In this document: piece by piece, positions 34,878-43,734 of the stretch
How the letters are laid out: each line of letters begins with the position of its first letter
Position numbering within the stretch: position 1 is the first letter of the stretch
Assembly (NCBI GenBank): GCA_018713105.1
Contig: DVFT01000081.1
Span: forward strand, 1-59,339
Origin: Candidatus Limivivens merdigallinarum
GTDB lineage: Bacteria > Bacillota > Clostridia > Lachnospirales > Lachnospiraceae
Length of the DNA stretch: 59,339 nucleotides
Direction: 5' to 3'
Position numbers and translations under genes: made by a program
The notes under the pieces: generated by a model
The model's database searches: none
The model's input: the letters and a program-made list of their open reading frames with translations, nothing else
Told to the model about the DNA's origin: nothing

Positions 34878-35982
34878 AGACAAGTTGTTTTTTCCGGTCA
34901 CGGCAGGAATCCCGCACGATCAGTTTTGCCTCAATCAGCCGTTGTACCCTGCTTGCCTCTGGCGGAACATGGCGAAGCTGCTCCAACAGGAGCTGGGCAG
35001 CCATCTCCCCCAGCTTCTCCTGGGGATGGGCGATGGTCGTGATGCCAACCTCGCTTTCCCTGGCATAGAGGGAATCATCATAGCCGGTGACAGACAGGTC
35101 TTCGGGGACGGAAAGCCCCTCCTGCTTCAGGCTCTCCATCACCTGGATGGCGATCTCGTCGTTGTAGCAGACGATGCCGTCAATCTCACGCCCCTGCTTT
35201 CGGAGTTGTTTCAGCGCAGCCGATGGCTTCTCCCGGCGGTCCTCGGTGTGGAACCAGATCACCTGGTCCGGCTCATAGAGAAACCCTGCTTCCTGGAGCG
35301 CCTTCACATAACCCCGGTGCCTCTCACGCCCCTGCCGGTCGTCCGCCTTGAAGATCCCCACAATGTGGCGATGCCCCAAACGGATCAGATGATTGGTGAC
35401 CAAATAGCCTCCCTGGCAGTCATCCATGAGGATATGGGGTTTCTCCTCCATCTGCTCATAGAGCCCCTGGATGAACACATAGGGAATCTGGTTTTCCTCC
35501 ATCCTCTCATAGAGATAGACATGCTTGCAGTAAAGCTCACTTTTGCTGGGTTCAATGATCATGCCGTCGATATCCTTGGTCAGAAGGTCCTCCAGATATT
35601 CCGCCTCTTTCTTTCGGCTGTTTCCGGTATTCTTCAGGATGATGCTGTAGCCGTTCTCAGAAAGCACCTTATCGATTCCCTGGATCAGTTTAGGAAAAAT
35701 GTAATTGGAGAGATAGGTGGTGACCACCGCAATGATTTTCGACTCTCTCTTTTTCCCAAAACGCTTCAAACAGTAGGTGCCGCTCCCATGGACTGCCTCC
35801 ACATACCCGGCGTCTGCCAGGATCGCCAGAGCTTTCCGAACCGTATGGCGGCTGAGGCAATAAGTCCTCGCCAATTCGTTTTCCGAAGGGAGCTTGTCGC
35901 CGGCTTTGATTTTCCCCGACAGGATCTGCTCCTTCAGATCTTCCTTCAGCCTGTAATACTTAAGTTTGCCGTCCTCACTCAT
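34876..35982 (-). CDS. araR: arabinose operon repressor AraR (GntR/LacI chimera)
   Basis: 368-residue regulator. Residues about 5-75 form a GntR winged helix (LKEQILSGKIKAGDKLPSENELARTYCLSRHTVRKAL). The rest is a LacI/PBP-I sensor (IIAVVTTYLSNYIFPKLIQGI, YDGIVCYND-like IDGIVCYNDEIA, LSVTGYDDS). This chimera is the AraR architecture; L-arabinose releases DNA. Its ATG lies within the end of the M42 peptidase gene (eight-base overlap), so it is probably translated by coupling, as its own RBS is weak. araA follows in the same direction. Confidence 0.93.
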   Translation of the reverse strand: MSEDGKLKYYRLKEDLKEQILSGKIKAGDKLPSENELARTYCLSRHTVRKALAILADAGYVEAVHGSGTYCLKRFGKKRESKIIAVVTTYLSNYIFPKLIQGIDKVLSENGYSIILKNTGNSRKKEAEYLEDLLTKDIDGMIIEPSKSELYCKHVYLYERMEENQIPYVFIQGLYEQMEEKPHILMDDCQGGYLVTNHLIRLGHRHIVGIFKADDRQGRERHRGYVKALQEAGFLYEPDQVIWFHTEDRREKPSAALKQLRKQGREIDGIVCYNDEIAIQVMESLKQEGLSVPEDLSVTGYDDSLYARESEVGITTIAHPQEKLGEMAAQLLLEQLRHVPPEASRVQRLIEAKLIVRDSCRDRKKQLV

Positions 35983-36994
35983 AGGCGTTTACGAGAAATT
36001 CCGTAAGCAGCGCGATGCAGCCCTCGATATCCTGCAGATCCGCCGTCTCGCCCGGCGTGTGCATGTAGCGGAGAGGAATGGAAATCAGCGCCATGGGAAT
36101 CCCCTTCCCTGCCAGGTGGATCCTGTCGCCGTCGGTGCTGGTCATCCTGGCTGCAGACTCCATCTGAACCTCCACGCCTGCCTTTTTGGCACAGTCCAAA
36201 AGCCGTTGGTTCAGCCATCTGGGAATGATGGGGGCATTGCAAAGCACTGGTCCTTTGCCAAGCGCCACCTCGCCGGTGTCCTTGGGATCCGTCCCCGGAT
36301 AGTCGCTTGCCCAGGTAACGTCCACTACGATCGCCACATCCGGCTCCACCCTGGCTGCCGTGAAATACGCCCCATGCTGGCTGGTCTCTTCTCCCGCTGT
36401 GGCGGCACAGTAGATCCCGTTTTGGCTGCCCCTTTCCTTTGCCCTCTTGAACGCTTCCATGACGATGAACACTCCCAGCCGGTCATCCAACGCCCTGGCA
36501 GAAAATCTCCCGTTGGCAAGCGTCCGAATCTGGCTGTCAAAGACCACCACATCTCCCAGGGAAACCTTTGCCGCGGCGTCCTCCTTGTCCCTGGCTCCGA
36601 TGTCGATGGAGAGTTCCTTCGCCTTCAGATCCTTCTTTTCCAGAAGCTCCCTGGAAAACACCACGGTCCCGTAGAGGATCCCCCGGTCTGTCAGCACCTT
36701 CACCTGGTGCCCCAGATAGAGCTGGGGCGGGAAACCTCCCCTGCTGGTCACATAGAGATATCCCTCCTCGGAAATATAGTGAACCATCAGCCCGATCTCA
36801 TCTCCGTGGGCGGCAGCCAGAATCCGGGGCGTTTTCTCCGGATTGAGGACGCAGACCACGTCCCCCAGTTCATCCCGACGGATTTCGTCCGCGTAGGGCT
36901 CCATGTGGGCAGCTACTTTGGAAAGGCTCTCCTCCTCGTGCCCTGAGACGCTGATCTCACTCAATAGCTCTGTCAAAAATTGTTCGTTCTTCAT
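35975..36994 (-). CDS. M42 family metallopeptidase
   Basis: 339-residue M42 glutamyl/leucyl aminopeptidase-like enzyme, also related to endoglucanase-named FrvX proteins. Metal and catalytic residues are visible: AAHGDEIGLMV, SARALDDRLGVF, TAGEETSQHGA, VVDVTWASD and PLRYMHTPGE. It is cytoplasmic with no signal peptide. RBS AAGGAGAGACGGA. Its 3' end overlaps araR, so transcription from its promoter would also carry araR; the physiological link is not clear. Confidence 0.92.
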   Translation of the reverse strand: MKNEQFLTELLSEISVSGHEEESLSKVAAHMEPYADEIRRDELGDVVCVLNPEKTPRILAAAHGDEIGLMVHYISEEGYLYVTSRGGFPPQLYLGHQVKVLTDRGILYGTVVFSRELLEKKDLKAKELSIDIGARDKEDAAAKVSLGDVVVFDSQIRTLANGRFSARALDDRLGVFIVMEAFKRAKERGSQNGIYCAATAGEETSQHGAYFTAARVEPDVAIVVDVTWASDYPGTDPKDTGEVALGKGPVLCNAPIIPRWLNQRLLDCAKKAGVEVQMESAARMTSTDGDRIHLAGKGIPMALISIPLRYMHTPGETADLQDIEGCIALLTEFLVNAYE

Positions 36995-37023
36995 TCCGTC
37001 TCTCCTTGCATGTAAGTGATCTC

Positions 37024-37113
37024 AAAAGAAAAAAAGATTTTCACGCATCGTTTTACAAACCGGTACCGTGAATAATACAAGTATACCATGAAAACGCAAT
37101 CGTGAAAATCTTT
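37024..37113 (-). terminator. large terminator hairpin after xpt, promoter-like sequence in loop
   Basis: AAAGATTTTCACG (37033-37045) pairs perfectly with CGTGAAAATCTTT (37101-37113), with an inner CGTTTT/AAAACG stem. Leftward it is followed by a long T tract. The loop holds TTGCGT-16 bp-TATTAT and a TATACT, which could start the M42-araR transcript. The rest of the xpt-M42 gap is the M42 RBS. Confidence 0.75.
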
Positions 37114-37146
37114 CTGATCAAATCTTGTCATTTTCTCAATTTTTCA

Positions 37147-37734
37147 TCAATCCGCCTGCTCCCGGAAAACGATCTCCCCGGTCTTTTCGTCCATGCTCTC
37201 CACGATCGCCAGGGATTCCAAATGGATGCCTTTTGCCCGGATAACGTCCCCGCCTCTCTGGAAACCTTTTTCAATGCACACCCCGGCTCCCACAAGCTCG
37301 GCGCCGGAATCCTGTACCAGGGCTGCCAGTCCCTCCAAAGCCTTGCCGTTTGCCAGGAAATCGTCGATCAGGAGCACCTTGTCTCCTTTCCCTAAGAATT
37401 CCTTGGAGACGATGATGTCGTAGACCCTCCCATGGGTGAAGGATTCCACCTGGGTGCGGTAGACCTCTCCGGCGATGTTCTTCGTCTGAGTCTTCTTGGC
37501 AAAGACTACCGGGACATGGAAGGATTCTGCGGTAATGCAGGCAATCCCGATGCCGGAAGCCTCAATCGTCAGGATCTTGTTGATCTCCTTTCCTTCAAAA
37601 CGGCGTTTGAATTCTTTTCCGATTTCCTGGAACAGCTCAATATCCATCTGGTGATTCAAAAAGCGGTCTACCTTCAGGACATTGCCTTCCTTGATGATCC
37701 CATCCTTGCGAATTCTCTCTTCCAGCAGCTTCAT
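37147..37734 (-). CDS. xpt: xanthine phosphoribosyltransferase
   Basis: 195-residue type I phosphoribosyltransferase salvaging xanthine to XMP. The start MKLLEERIRKDG and FLNHQMDIEL are typical. It has EASGIGIA, FAKKTQTKN and the PRPP loop VLLIDDFLANGKAL. It has its own promoter 33 bp upstream and a short leader with no purine riboswitch, unlike B. subtilis xpt. Monocistronic, judged from the large terminator. Confidence 0.95.
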   Translation of the reverse strand: MKLLEERIRKDGIIKEGNVLKVDRFLNHQMDIELFQEIGKEFKRRFEGKEINKILTIEASGIGIACITAESFHVPVVFAKKTQTKNIAGEVYRTQVESFTHGRVYDIIVSKEFLGKGDKVLLIDDFLANGKALEGLAALVQDSGAELVGAGVCIEKGFQRGGDVIRAKGIHLESLAIVESMDEKTGEIVFREQAD

Positions 37735-37766
37735 GCCGAATTACCTCCTATGTATGTTTATTATCC

Positions 37767-37795
37767 ATTGTATTCATAGTCAGGACATTTTTCAA
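37767..37795 (-). promoter_or_regulatory. sigma-A promoter of xpt
   Basis: Leftward -35 TTGAAA (37790-37795), 17-bp spacer, -10 TACAAT (37767-37772). Confidence 0.8.
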
Positions 37796-37812
37796 GCTTT
37801 TTTTGCAGACGG

Positions 37813-37841
37813 TTGTCTTGAATTCTGCTTCGTGCTAGAAT
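37813..37841 (+). promoter_or_regulatory. sigma-A promoter of the membrane-protein gene
   Basis: -35 TTGTCT (37813-37818), 17-bp spacer, -10 TAGAAT (37836-37841), divergent from the xpt promoter only 17 bp away. Confidence 0.7.
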
Positions 37842-37872
37842 AGAGGGAAATCGAACTGTGAGGTGACTGATC

Positions 37873-38451
37873 GTGTCATACAAAACCCGTGAAAAAAAGA
37901 TCTCTGATTTCTATGCTCTCCCGCTCTGGAGGCTGGTTCTCCATGTGGGAGCCACCTGCACCATCTTAAGCATTGTGATCACTCTGCTTTTGGTTCTGCT
38001 GGTGGTATGCGCCAGTTTCCGCGATCCGGGGGCGTATCTGCCGCTGGCTCTCGGATTTGGGCTGCTCCTGTTTCTCTGCATCGTCGTCTATCCCCTGGGA
38101 CAGTCCCTTCGTTTCCTTTGGCGGGAGGAGCGCTCCTTAGGGCTCCGGTACAGCGACCGGGCGGACGGCGCTCTCCCCGAACAGGAACGGGACTGGTTTT
38201 TCCATTCCATCGGTTCTCGTTTTGTACTGCTGCACCGGAACTATGTAGCAAAGCTGAAGGAGATCCGGCTCTTTGAGGAGACCGCCAAAGGGCACAATGC
38301 TTCCTTCTACACCGTCCTCTTTGAGGACGGTGTAGGGAAGGAACACAGCTTCCGCCTGGAACACTTAGCCAGTGAGAAGCAGCGTTTTCTGGACTGGCTG
38401 TCCCCTGCAAACGCCTCGGATTTTTGCCATGAGGAGGACGCGGAAGTCTAA
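37873..38451 (+). CDS. hypothetical two-TM membrane protein (YcxB-like)
   Basis: 192-residue protein, GTG start with GTGAGGTGACTGATC ahead. Two membrane helices (about 24-47 and 52-77) sit near the N-terminus, followed by a soluble domain with FFHSIGSRFVLLHRNYVAKLKEIRLFEE. The layout recalls YcxB-type membrane proteins; no enzymatic motif is visible. It is monocistronic and convergent with the amidase gene six bases beyond its stop. Confidence 0.7.
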   Translation: MSYKTREKKISDFYALPLWRLVLHVGATCTILSIVITLLLVLLVVCASFRDPGAYLPLALGFGLLLFLCIVVYPLGQSLRFLWREERSLGLRYSDRADGALPEQERDWFFHSIGSRFVLLHRNYVAKLKEIRLFEETAKGHNASFYTVLFEDGVGKEHSFRLEHLASEKQRFLDWLSPANASDFCHEEDAEV

Positions 38452-38457
38452 AGAGCT

Positions 38458-39423
38458 TTAGGGCTTTAGATTCGTAAAATAGGCGTCGATCCCGTCTGCC
38501 AGACCTTCTACCATCTTTTTCTGGTAGGAGGTCTTTTGCATTTTTTGATCTTCCGCAGGGTTTGTCATATACCCCATCTCGATCAGGGTCGTGGGAACCT
38601 TGCTCCAGTTGTTCCCGCTCATGGAATCCGTCTCCCAGATGTATTCCTTTCTGGCTCCGGTGGCTTTCACGTAGCTGTCCAGCACCTTCTGTGACAGACG
38701 GTAGCTCTTCTGATACAGTTCCGGCACATAGGGGCTGTTCTTCGTGGTGCAGATCGTCATGGCGCCATGGGCGCTGGAGCTTTCGGAACCGTTGCAGTGC
38801 AGGCGGATCAGGAGGTCCGCTTTTGCCTTATTCGCCACCATTGCCCTTTCTTTGCAGCTAAGGGGCTTTTTGTGGTTTGTCCTGGTGAGGATGACCTTGT
38901 ATCCCCGGCTGGTCAGCTCTTTTTTCAGCTTCTTGGCAATGGTAAGGGTCGTCTTGTACTCCGGCACTCCCGTATATCTCCCTTGGGTGCCGCTGGTGTC
39001 CTTGGATTTCATGGAGGAGGATCCCGGTCCTAAGGGTTCCACGCCGCCTGCCGTGACCCCGGAATGCCCCGGATCGATTACCACCACGAATTTTCCCTTC
39101 AGGACTCCGTTCTTGTCAATCTTCTTTCCCCCGATGGTCTTGTTTTTCACCAAGAACCCGGATTTTCGGGAAAAATATCTCCACTTCCCGTTCAGCCGCA
39201 CCCAGCCGGTCTGCATGATGCCTTTCCGGTTGAAATAATACTGGCGCCTTCCTACTCTCAGCCACCCTTTCTTCCTGGTGCCGTTCTTCTGAATGTAGAC
39301 GGTGCCGTTTTTGACCTTCTGAAATCCGGCTGCCTCCGCCCTCGCCCCAACTGCAGCCGGGAGCAGCAGACTGAGCAGGATACCAAAGAAGAGGACCTTC
39401 TTCCCAAAGCTTTTGATCTTCAT
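38458..39423 (-). CDS. secreted N-acetylmuramoyl-L-alanine amidase with wall-binding repeats
   Basis: 321-residue secreted enzyme. A signal peptide (MKIKSFGKKVLFFGILLSLLLP..ARA) is followed by two to three aromatic GW-type wall-binding repeats (KKGWLRVGRRQYYFNRKG, QTGWVRLNGKWRYFSRKSG). The C-terminal Amidase_3 domain has zinc ligands in VVIDPGHSG, E in VPEYKTTL, H in RLHCNG and the catalytic E in TTLIEMGYMTN. It cuts the MurNAc-L-Ala bond. Start: AAAGGAG precedes ATGATG; the second ATG (39423) has the better spacing. An in-frame ATG further upstream (39480) lacks an RBS. Confidence 0.9.
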   Translation of the reverse strand: MKIKSFGKKVLFFGILLSLLLPAAVGARAEAAGFQKVKNGTVYIQKNGTRKKGWLRVGRRQYYFNRKGIMQTGWVRLNGKWRYFSRKSGFLVKNKTIGGKKIDKNGVLKGKFVVVIDPGHSGVTAGGVEPLGPGSSSMKSKDTSGTQGRYTGVPEYKTTLTIAKKLKKELTSRGYKVILTRTNHKKPLSCKERAMVANKAKADLLIRLHCNGSESSSAHGAMTICTTKNSPYVPELYQKSYRLSQKVLDSYVKATGARKEYIWETDSMSGNNWSKVPTTLIEMGYMTNPAEDQKMQKTSYQKKMVEGLADGIDAYFTNLKP

Positions 39424-39495
39424 CATTTTCTCCTTTCGCACATACTTTTTAAAGAATATACCATATTCTCCCGGAAACATCCGAAAACATTTTTC

Positions 39496-40155
39496 TCAAT
39501 TCGATCCCTTGCCGTTCTTTGGAACATCGATATCTGCCAGCTCTCCTTCCCCCACTTCATAGAAATAGCAATCCTCAAGGTGCCTCTTCAGGATCCGTTT
39601 TCCGCCTTCGTCCCCTGACAATCTATTCAGCTCATCGAAGCAGTTCCATGAAAAGACAGCCGGATTCCCGAAGCATTCCCCCGCTCTCATACAGCCTGCC
39701 GTTCTGCCGGAACGCCGGAATCCTTTGAGAAATTCCAGGATGCTCTGCCGGGACAGCCAGGGCATATCCGCCAGGAAGAAGGCTGCGGCGCGGTTTCCTA
39801 TCCTTTTATGTTTCTCCATCCCATCAAGTTCCCCCGTCTCATGGAGATTTCTGGAAACTTCCAGCGCCCTTCGGATCGTATAGGACATGCCAAGCCGGCT
39901 CTTTGGGCTATCTGCCAAAAGAAGCGGCGCCTGATACCCGGTTCCCCTCTCTTTGGCGTCCCGAAGAAGCTCCCCATACTGGCTTACCACCACGACCCGG
40001 AATTGTTTTCCCTCCCGGTTTTCCTGCTCTGCGATGGAGAGCAGCTTCTCCAGCATATGGGCGTACATCGGTTTCCCATCCACCTCATACAAAAGCTTAT
40101 TACTGCCAAAACGGCGGCTGTTTCCAGCCGCCAGCAAAATCAAGTCAATGTCCAT
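39496..40155 (-). CDS. MocA-like molybdopterin nucleotidyltransferase
   Basis: 219-residue NTP transferase (MobA/MocA fold): MDIDLILLAAGNSRRFGSNKLL for nucleotide binding, FFLADMPWLS for the metal-binding D.P motif, and GNPAVFSWNCFDEL. It would attach CMP (MocA type) or another nucleotide to molybdopterin for the adjoining hydroxylase. It overlaps the Mo-subunit gene by 11 bases and is the last gene of that operon. The start has AAAGGGATG upstream inside the preceding gene. Confidence 0.87.
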   Translation of the reverse strand: MDIDLILLAAGNSRRFGSNKLLYEVDGKPMYAHMLEKLLSIAEQENREGKQFRVVVVSQYGELLRDAKERGTGYQAPLLLADSPKSRLGMSYTIRRALEVSRNLHETGELDGMEKHKRIGNRAAAFFLADMPWLSRQSILEFLKGFRRSGRTAGCMRAGECFGNPAVFSWNCFDELNRLSGDEGGKRILKRHLEDCYFYEVGEGELADIDVPKNGKGSN

Positions 40156-42427
40156 GTTCCATCATCCCTTTTAGAATCTTCTCCGGTGTGATGGGAAGCT
40201 CCCGGATCCACACTCCCGTGGCATTGTGCACCGCATGGGCCAGGGCTGGAGAAGGGGTATTGATGACGATCTCTCCGATGGATTTGGCGCCGAAGGGACC
40301 GCTCTCTTCGTAGCTGCTCTCAAATTCCACCCGCAGGCGCCCGACATCCTGGCGGGTGGGGATTTTGTACTGCATCAGGGAATTGTTCCGAAGCTTTCCC
40401 TTCTCGTTGTACTGGATATTCTCGTAGAGCGCCATGCCGATTCCCTGGGCAATACCGCCCTCCGTCTGGACTCTCGCCAGATTTGGGTTCACCGGCGTGC
40501 CGCAGTCCACCACAGCCACATAATCCAGGATTTCCACCTTGCCGGTCTCCTTATCCACCTCGATCTCCACCATACCTACCATGAAAGGAGGCGGTGAGGT
40601 GGGAGAACTGTGGCTTTCCGTCACCTCGAAGGCAAGGTCGTTGCCGCTCATGGAAGAAGTGGCGATCTGTGCCAGGGAAACCTCTTTCCCGGACGCAGGA
40701 TCCCAGACCCGTTTCCCGTCAAACTCCAGATCTTCCTCCGGAAGTTCCAGGAGCTGGGATGCCTTCTTCCGAATCCGCTGTTTCAGCTCCGTACATGCCT
40801 TCACCACTGCCTGCCCGGTTACGAAGGTGGTGCTGGAGGCGTAGGAGCCTGAATCATAGGGAGAAGCATCCGTATCCGCGCCGAACACCGTGATCTCCTG
40901 GTAGTCACAGTCCAGGCATTCCGCTGCCATCTGCGCCAGGATGGTGTCGCACCCGGTCCCCATATCCGCAGCCCCGATCCGCAGGACATAGAACCCTTCA
41001 TCGTTCAGCTTGACGGAGGCGGAACCTACGTCCACGCCGGAGATTCCGGACCCCTGCATTGCCATGGCGACGCCCACGCTTCGCACCTTTCCATTGCCCA
41101 TCTCCCTTTTGGGGAATTTCTCATTCCAGCCCATCATCGCCTTTGCCCGCGCCATGCAGCGGTCCAGGGCACAGCTGGTATTTTTCTCGTTGTAGTAGGA
41201 GGGCATGATCTCCCCCTCTTTTACCATATTCTTTTCCCTTAATGCCACCGGATCCATATGGAGGCGGTCCGCCAGCTCGTTGACGGCGGATTCCACCGCG
41301 AAGATCCCCTGGGTCGCCCCGTATCCCCGGTAGGCGCCTGCCGACATCCGGTTGGTATACACCACATCGTAGGCAAACCGATGCGCCTCCAGCCTTCCGT
41401 ACAGGGAGATGGATTTGTGACCGGAAAGCCCCACCGTGGTGGGACCGTGTTCCCCGTATGCCCCGGTATTGGACAGGGTATAGAGATCGATGCCCCGGAT
41501 CCTTCCGTCCTTCATCGCCCCTACCCGAACCGTCACTTCCATCTCATGGCGCGGGCTGGATGCGATCTGGGACTCCTCTCTGGTGTAAATGATCTTGGAG
41601 GGTTTTCCGGTCTTCCAGGTGACAAATGCCGGATAGATCTCCGCCACCACCGTCTGTTTTGCCCCAAAGCCTCCTCCGATACGGGGTTTGCTGACCCGGA
41701 CTTTGGACTTTGGAATCCCCAGGGCATTGGCGATAATACGGCGTACATGGAAGACGATCTGCGTGGAACTGAAGAGATTCAGCCTCCCGTAGGTATCCAT
41801 AAACGCATAGGTCCGAAAGGTTTCCATCATTGCCTGCTGGTTTGCCTTCACGTGGTAGGTGTGCTCCACCACCTCGTCACATTCCGAGAGAACCTTCTCA
41901 ATGTCTCCGTGCCCTGAGACGTCGCTGGCGCAGAGATTCCTGTGATTATCCGCACCTACCGGGCATTTCGCCTCCCAGTTTTCCTCCGGGTGGATGAGGA
42001 TGGGATTGTCCTTTGCCTCATGGAAATCCAGGATCGGTTCCAGGATCTGATAGCGCACCTTAATCAGCCGCATCGCCTTCTCCACCGCCTTCTCATCCGT
42101 TCCTGCCACGATCGCCACCGCATCGCCCACAAACCGAAGGTGACGGTCCAGGATCAGACGGTCGTAGGGGCTTGGCTCCGGGTAAGTCTGCCCTGCCATG
42201 GTGAAACGGAGATTCGGCACATCCTTGTAGGTATAGACCGCCTCGATCCCCGGGATCTTCAAGGCACGGCTGACGTCGATCTCCTCGATGAGCGCATGGG
42301 CATGGGGGCTTCGTTTTACCTTGATAAGAAGCGCTCCCTCCGGAACCAGGTCATCCATAAATACCGGCTTCCCGGTCACCAGAGCCATGGCGTCTTTTTT
42401 CATTACCGGCTGGTTTACCACTCTCAC
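40145..42427 (-). CDS. molybdenum hydroxylase, molybdopterin-binding subunit
   Basis: 760-residue large subunit of the xanthine dehydrogenase/aldehyde oxidase family. It has RIGGGFGAKQ, AYRGYGATQG, a Mo-site loop VAMAMQGSGISG, and the C-terminal PFGAKSIGE with the catalytic Glu. The start is GTG with AGAGGAGGTGGCAGA ahead; four bases overlap the Fe-S gene. Known relatives oxidise purines or other N-heterocycles. The adjacent MocA-like protein and the YqeC gene suggest a selenium-dependent enzyme. Confidence 0.93.
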   Translation of the reverse strand: MRVVNQPVMKKDAMALVTGKPVFMDDLVPEGALLIKVKRSPHAHALIEEIDVSRALKIPGIEAVYTYKDVPNLRFTMAGQTYPEPSPYDRLILDRHLRFVGDAVAIVAGTDEKAVEKAMRLIKVRYQILEPILDFHEAKDNPILIHPEENWEAKCPVGADNHRNLCASDVSGHGDIEKVLSECDEVVEHTYHVKANQQAMMETFRTYAFMDTYGRLNLFSSTQIVFHVRRIIANALGIPKSKVRVSKPRIGGGFGAKQTVVAEIYPAFVTWKTGKPSKIIYTREESQIASSPRHEMEVTVRVGAMKDGRIRGIDLYTLSNTGAYGEHGPTTVGLSGHKSISLYGRLEAHRFAYDVVYTNRMSAGAYRGYGATQGIFAVESAVNELADRLHMDPVALREKNMVKEGEIMPSYYNEKNTSCALDRCMARAKAMMGWNEKFPKREMGNGKVRSVGVAMAMQGSGISGVDVGSASVKLNDEGFYVLRIGAADMGTGCDTILAQMAAECLDCDYQEITVFGADTDASPYDSGSYASSTTFVTGQAVVKACTELKQRIRKKASQLLELPEEDLEFDGKRVWDPASGKEVSLAQIATSSMSGNDLAFEVTESHSSPTSPPPFMVGMVEIEVDKETGKVEILDYVAVVDCGTPVNPNLARVQTEGGIAQGIGMALYENIQYNEKGKLRNNSLMQYKIPTRQDVGRLRVEFESSYEESGPFGAKSIGEIVINTPSPALAHAVHNATGVWIRELPITPEKILKGMMEHGH

Positions 42428-42891
42428 TCTGCCACCTCCTCTTTCCGAAATGCAAGATATGCCTTGATCGCCCGAAGCTGTCCCTCATAACCGGAACAAC
42501 GGCACAGATTTCCCGACAGGTATTCCAGAATTTCCTCATCCGTGGGATCCGGATTCTCCCGAAACATGGCGATGGCATTCATCATAAAGCCCGGATTGCA
42601 GAATCCGCACTGCTCTGCTCCCTGATTTCCCACAAAAGCGCCGAACTCTTCTGCTTCCGCCTGAAGCCCTTCCAGGGTCGTCACCTTATGCCCGTCCGCC
42701 CTGGCTGCCAGCATGGAACAGGAGAGCACCGGTTTGTCATCCACAAAGACGGTACAGAGGCCGCAGTTGGAGGTATCGCAGCCTCTCTTCACACTCTTCA
42801 TCCCCACGCTCCTTAAGAAGTCCAGCAAAAACAGGTCCGGTTCAATCTCCGCTTTCAGCGCTTTTCCATTCAATTCCAACTTGATCTCCAT
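42424..42891 (-). CDS. molybdenum hydroxylase, 2Fe-2S subunit
   Basis: 155-residue small subunit with two [2Fe-2S] sites: CDTSNCGLC..C in the plant-type ferredoxin part and CGFC..CRCSGY in the helical part. The start at 42891 is preferred because AGGAGG lies six bases ahead; an ATG six bases earlier also fits and overlaps the FAD gene stop. It passes electrons from the Mo site to the FAD subunit. Confidence 0.92.
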   Translation of the reverse strand: MEIKLELNGKALKAEIEPDLFLLDFLRSVGMKSVKRGCDTSNCGLCTVFVDDKPVLSCSMLAARADGHKVTTLEGLQAEAEEFGAFVGNQGAEQCGFCNPGFMMNAIAMFRENPDPTDEEILEYLSGNLCRCSGYEGQLRAIKAYLAFRKEEVAE

Positions 42892-42893
42892 CT

Positions 42894-43679
42894 TCATCCT
42901 CCTGCCTGCTCCACGGCTCTCTTTGCCAATACCTGCACCAGATGGCTTCGGTATTCGGCGCTGGCGCGCATGTTGGTTCCGGTGGGCGTCTTCTCCTTCA
43001 CATAGGCAGCAAACCGTTCGATCTCTGCCTGGTTTCCTGATTCTTTCAAAATACCATCCTGATCCCGCACAACGATTGCCCTTCCCGGGCGGGCGCCCAC
43101 TGCGCAGCGCCACTCTCCGTCCAGGCAGGATGCCATCAGGGCGAGGACCGGAAAATCCGTCCTGGTAAGCCTGAAGGACTGATACGCTGCCTTCACCGGA
43201 GTTTTCTTCACGATCAAGCGGACCAGGATATCCGTATCTCTCTTCTTTTTGGCAAACTCCTCCAGAGGAAGGATTCCTCCCTTGTACAGCTCCACATAGG
43301 TATCCAACCCCAAAAACATCGTCAGGACATCCGAGAAGCCAAATCTGCCAAAGATGCTTCCCCCAACGGTGGCAAGATTCCGAAACTGCACGCCCACGAT
43401 GTGGCGAAGGCTTTCCCTGACAGCTCCTCCCGTGTAGGCATTCAGCCCTTCATGGGTTTCCAGGGCGCGCAGCGTGGTCATGCATCCGATGCGGAATTCC
43501 AAAGTTTCTTCCTCGATGCTGTCAAGCCCCAGACCTGACAGGTCAATGGCTTTCTGGATATTCCTGCTTCCAAGGCGGAGCATGAGCATCCCTCCCAGGA
43601 TGTGGTTAGTCCGCTTCTGATTCAGCTCATAAGCCTCCTCAAGGCTTTTCACTTTCACATACTCTTTGATTGTAAGCAT
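42894..43679 (-). CDS. molybdenum hydroxylase, FAD-binding subunit
   Basis: 261-residue FAD_binding_5/CO-dehydrogenase-flavoprotein type subunit: NHILGGMLMLRLG near the start, the FAD loop LATVGGSIFGRFGFSDV, and a C-terminal domain with FRLTRTDFPVLAL. It is the first gene of the FAD/Fe-S/Mo/MocA operon (AGGAGGGAACG before ATG). All joints in this operon are 4-11 base overlaps, which points to one tightly coupled complex. Confidence 0.9.
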   Translation of the reverse strand: MLTIKEYVKVKSLEEAYELNQKRTNHILGGMLMLRLGSRNIQKAIDLSGLGLDSIEEETLEFRIGCMTTLRALETHEGLNAYTGGAVRESLRHIVGVQFRNLATVGGSIFGRFGFSDVLTMFLGLDTYVELYKGGILPLEEFAKKKRDTDILVRLIVKKTPVKAAYQSFRLTRTDFPVLALMASCLDGEWRCAVGARPGRAIVVRDQDGILKESGNQAEIERFAAYVKEKTPTGTNMRASAEYRSHLVQVLAKRAVEQAGG

Positions 43680-43734
43680 CGTTCCCTCCTATCTCTTTCT
43701 TATCTGAACGCTTCCTTGTCCGATCTCGTTCTTC

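Noticed and set aside
37735..37872. Purine riboswitch before xpt
   Set aside because: The promoter lies about 33 bp before the start, leaving no room, and the conserved loop sequences are missing.
42892..43113. 72-residue N-terminal extension of the 2Fe-2S subunit
   Set aside because: It is a shadow frame inside the FAD subunit with basic, composition-biased sequence; the ATG after AGGAGG is the start.
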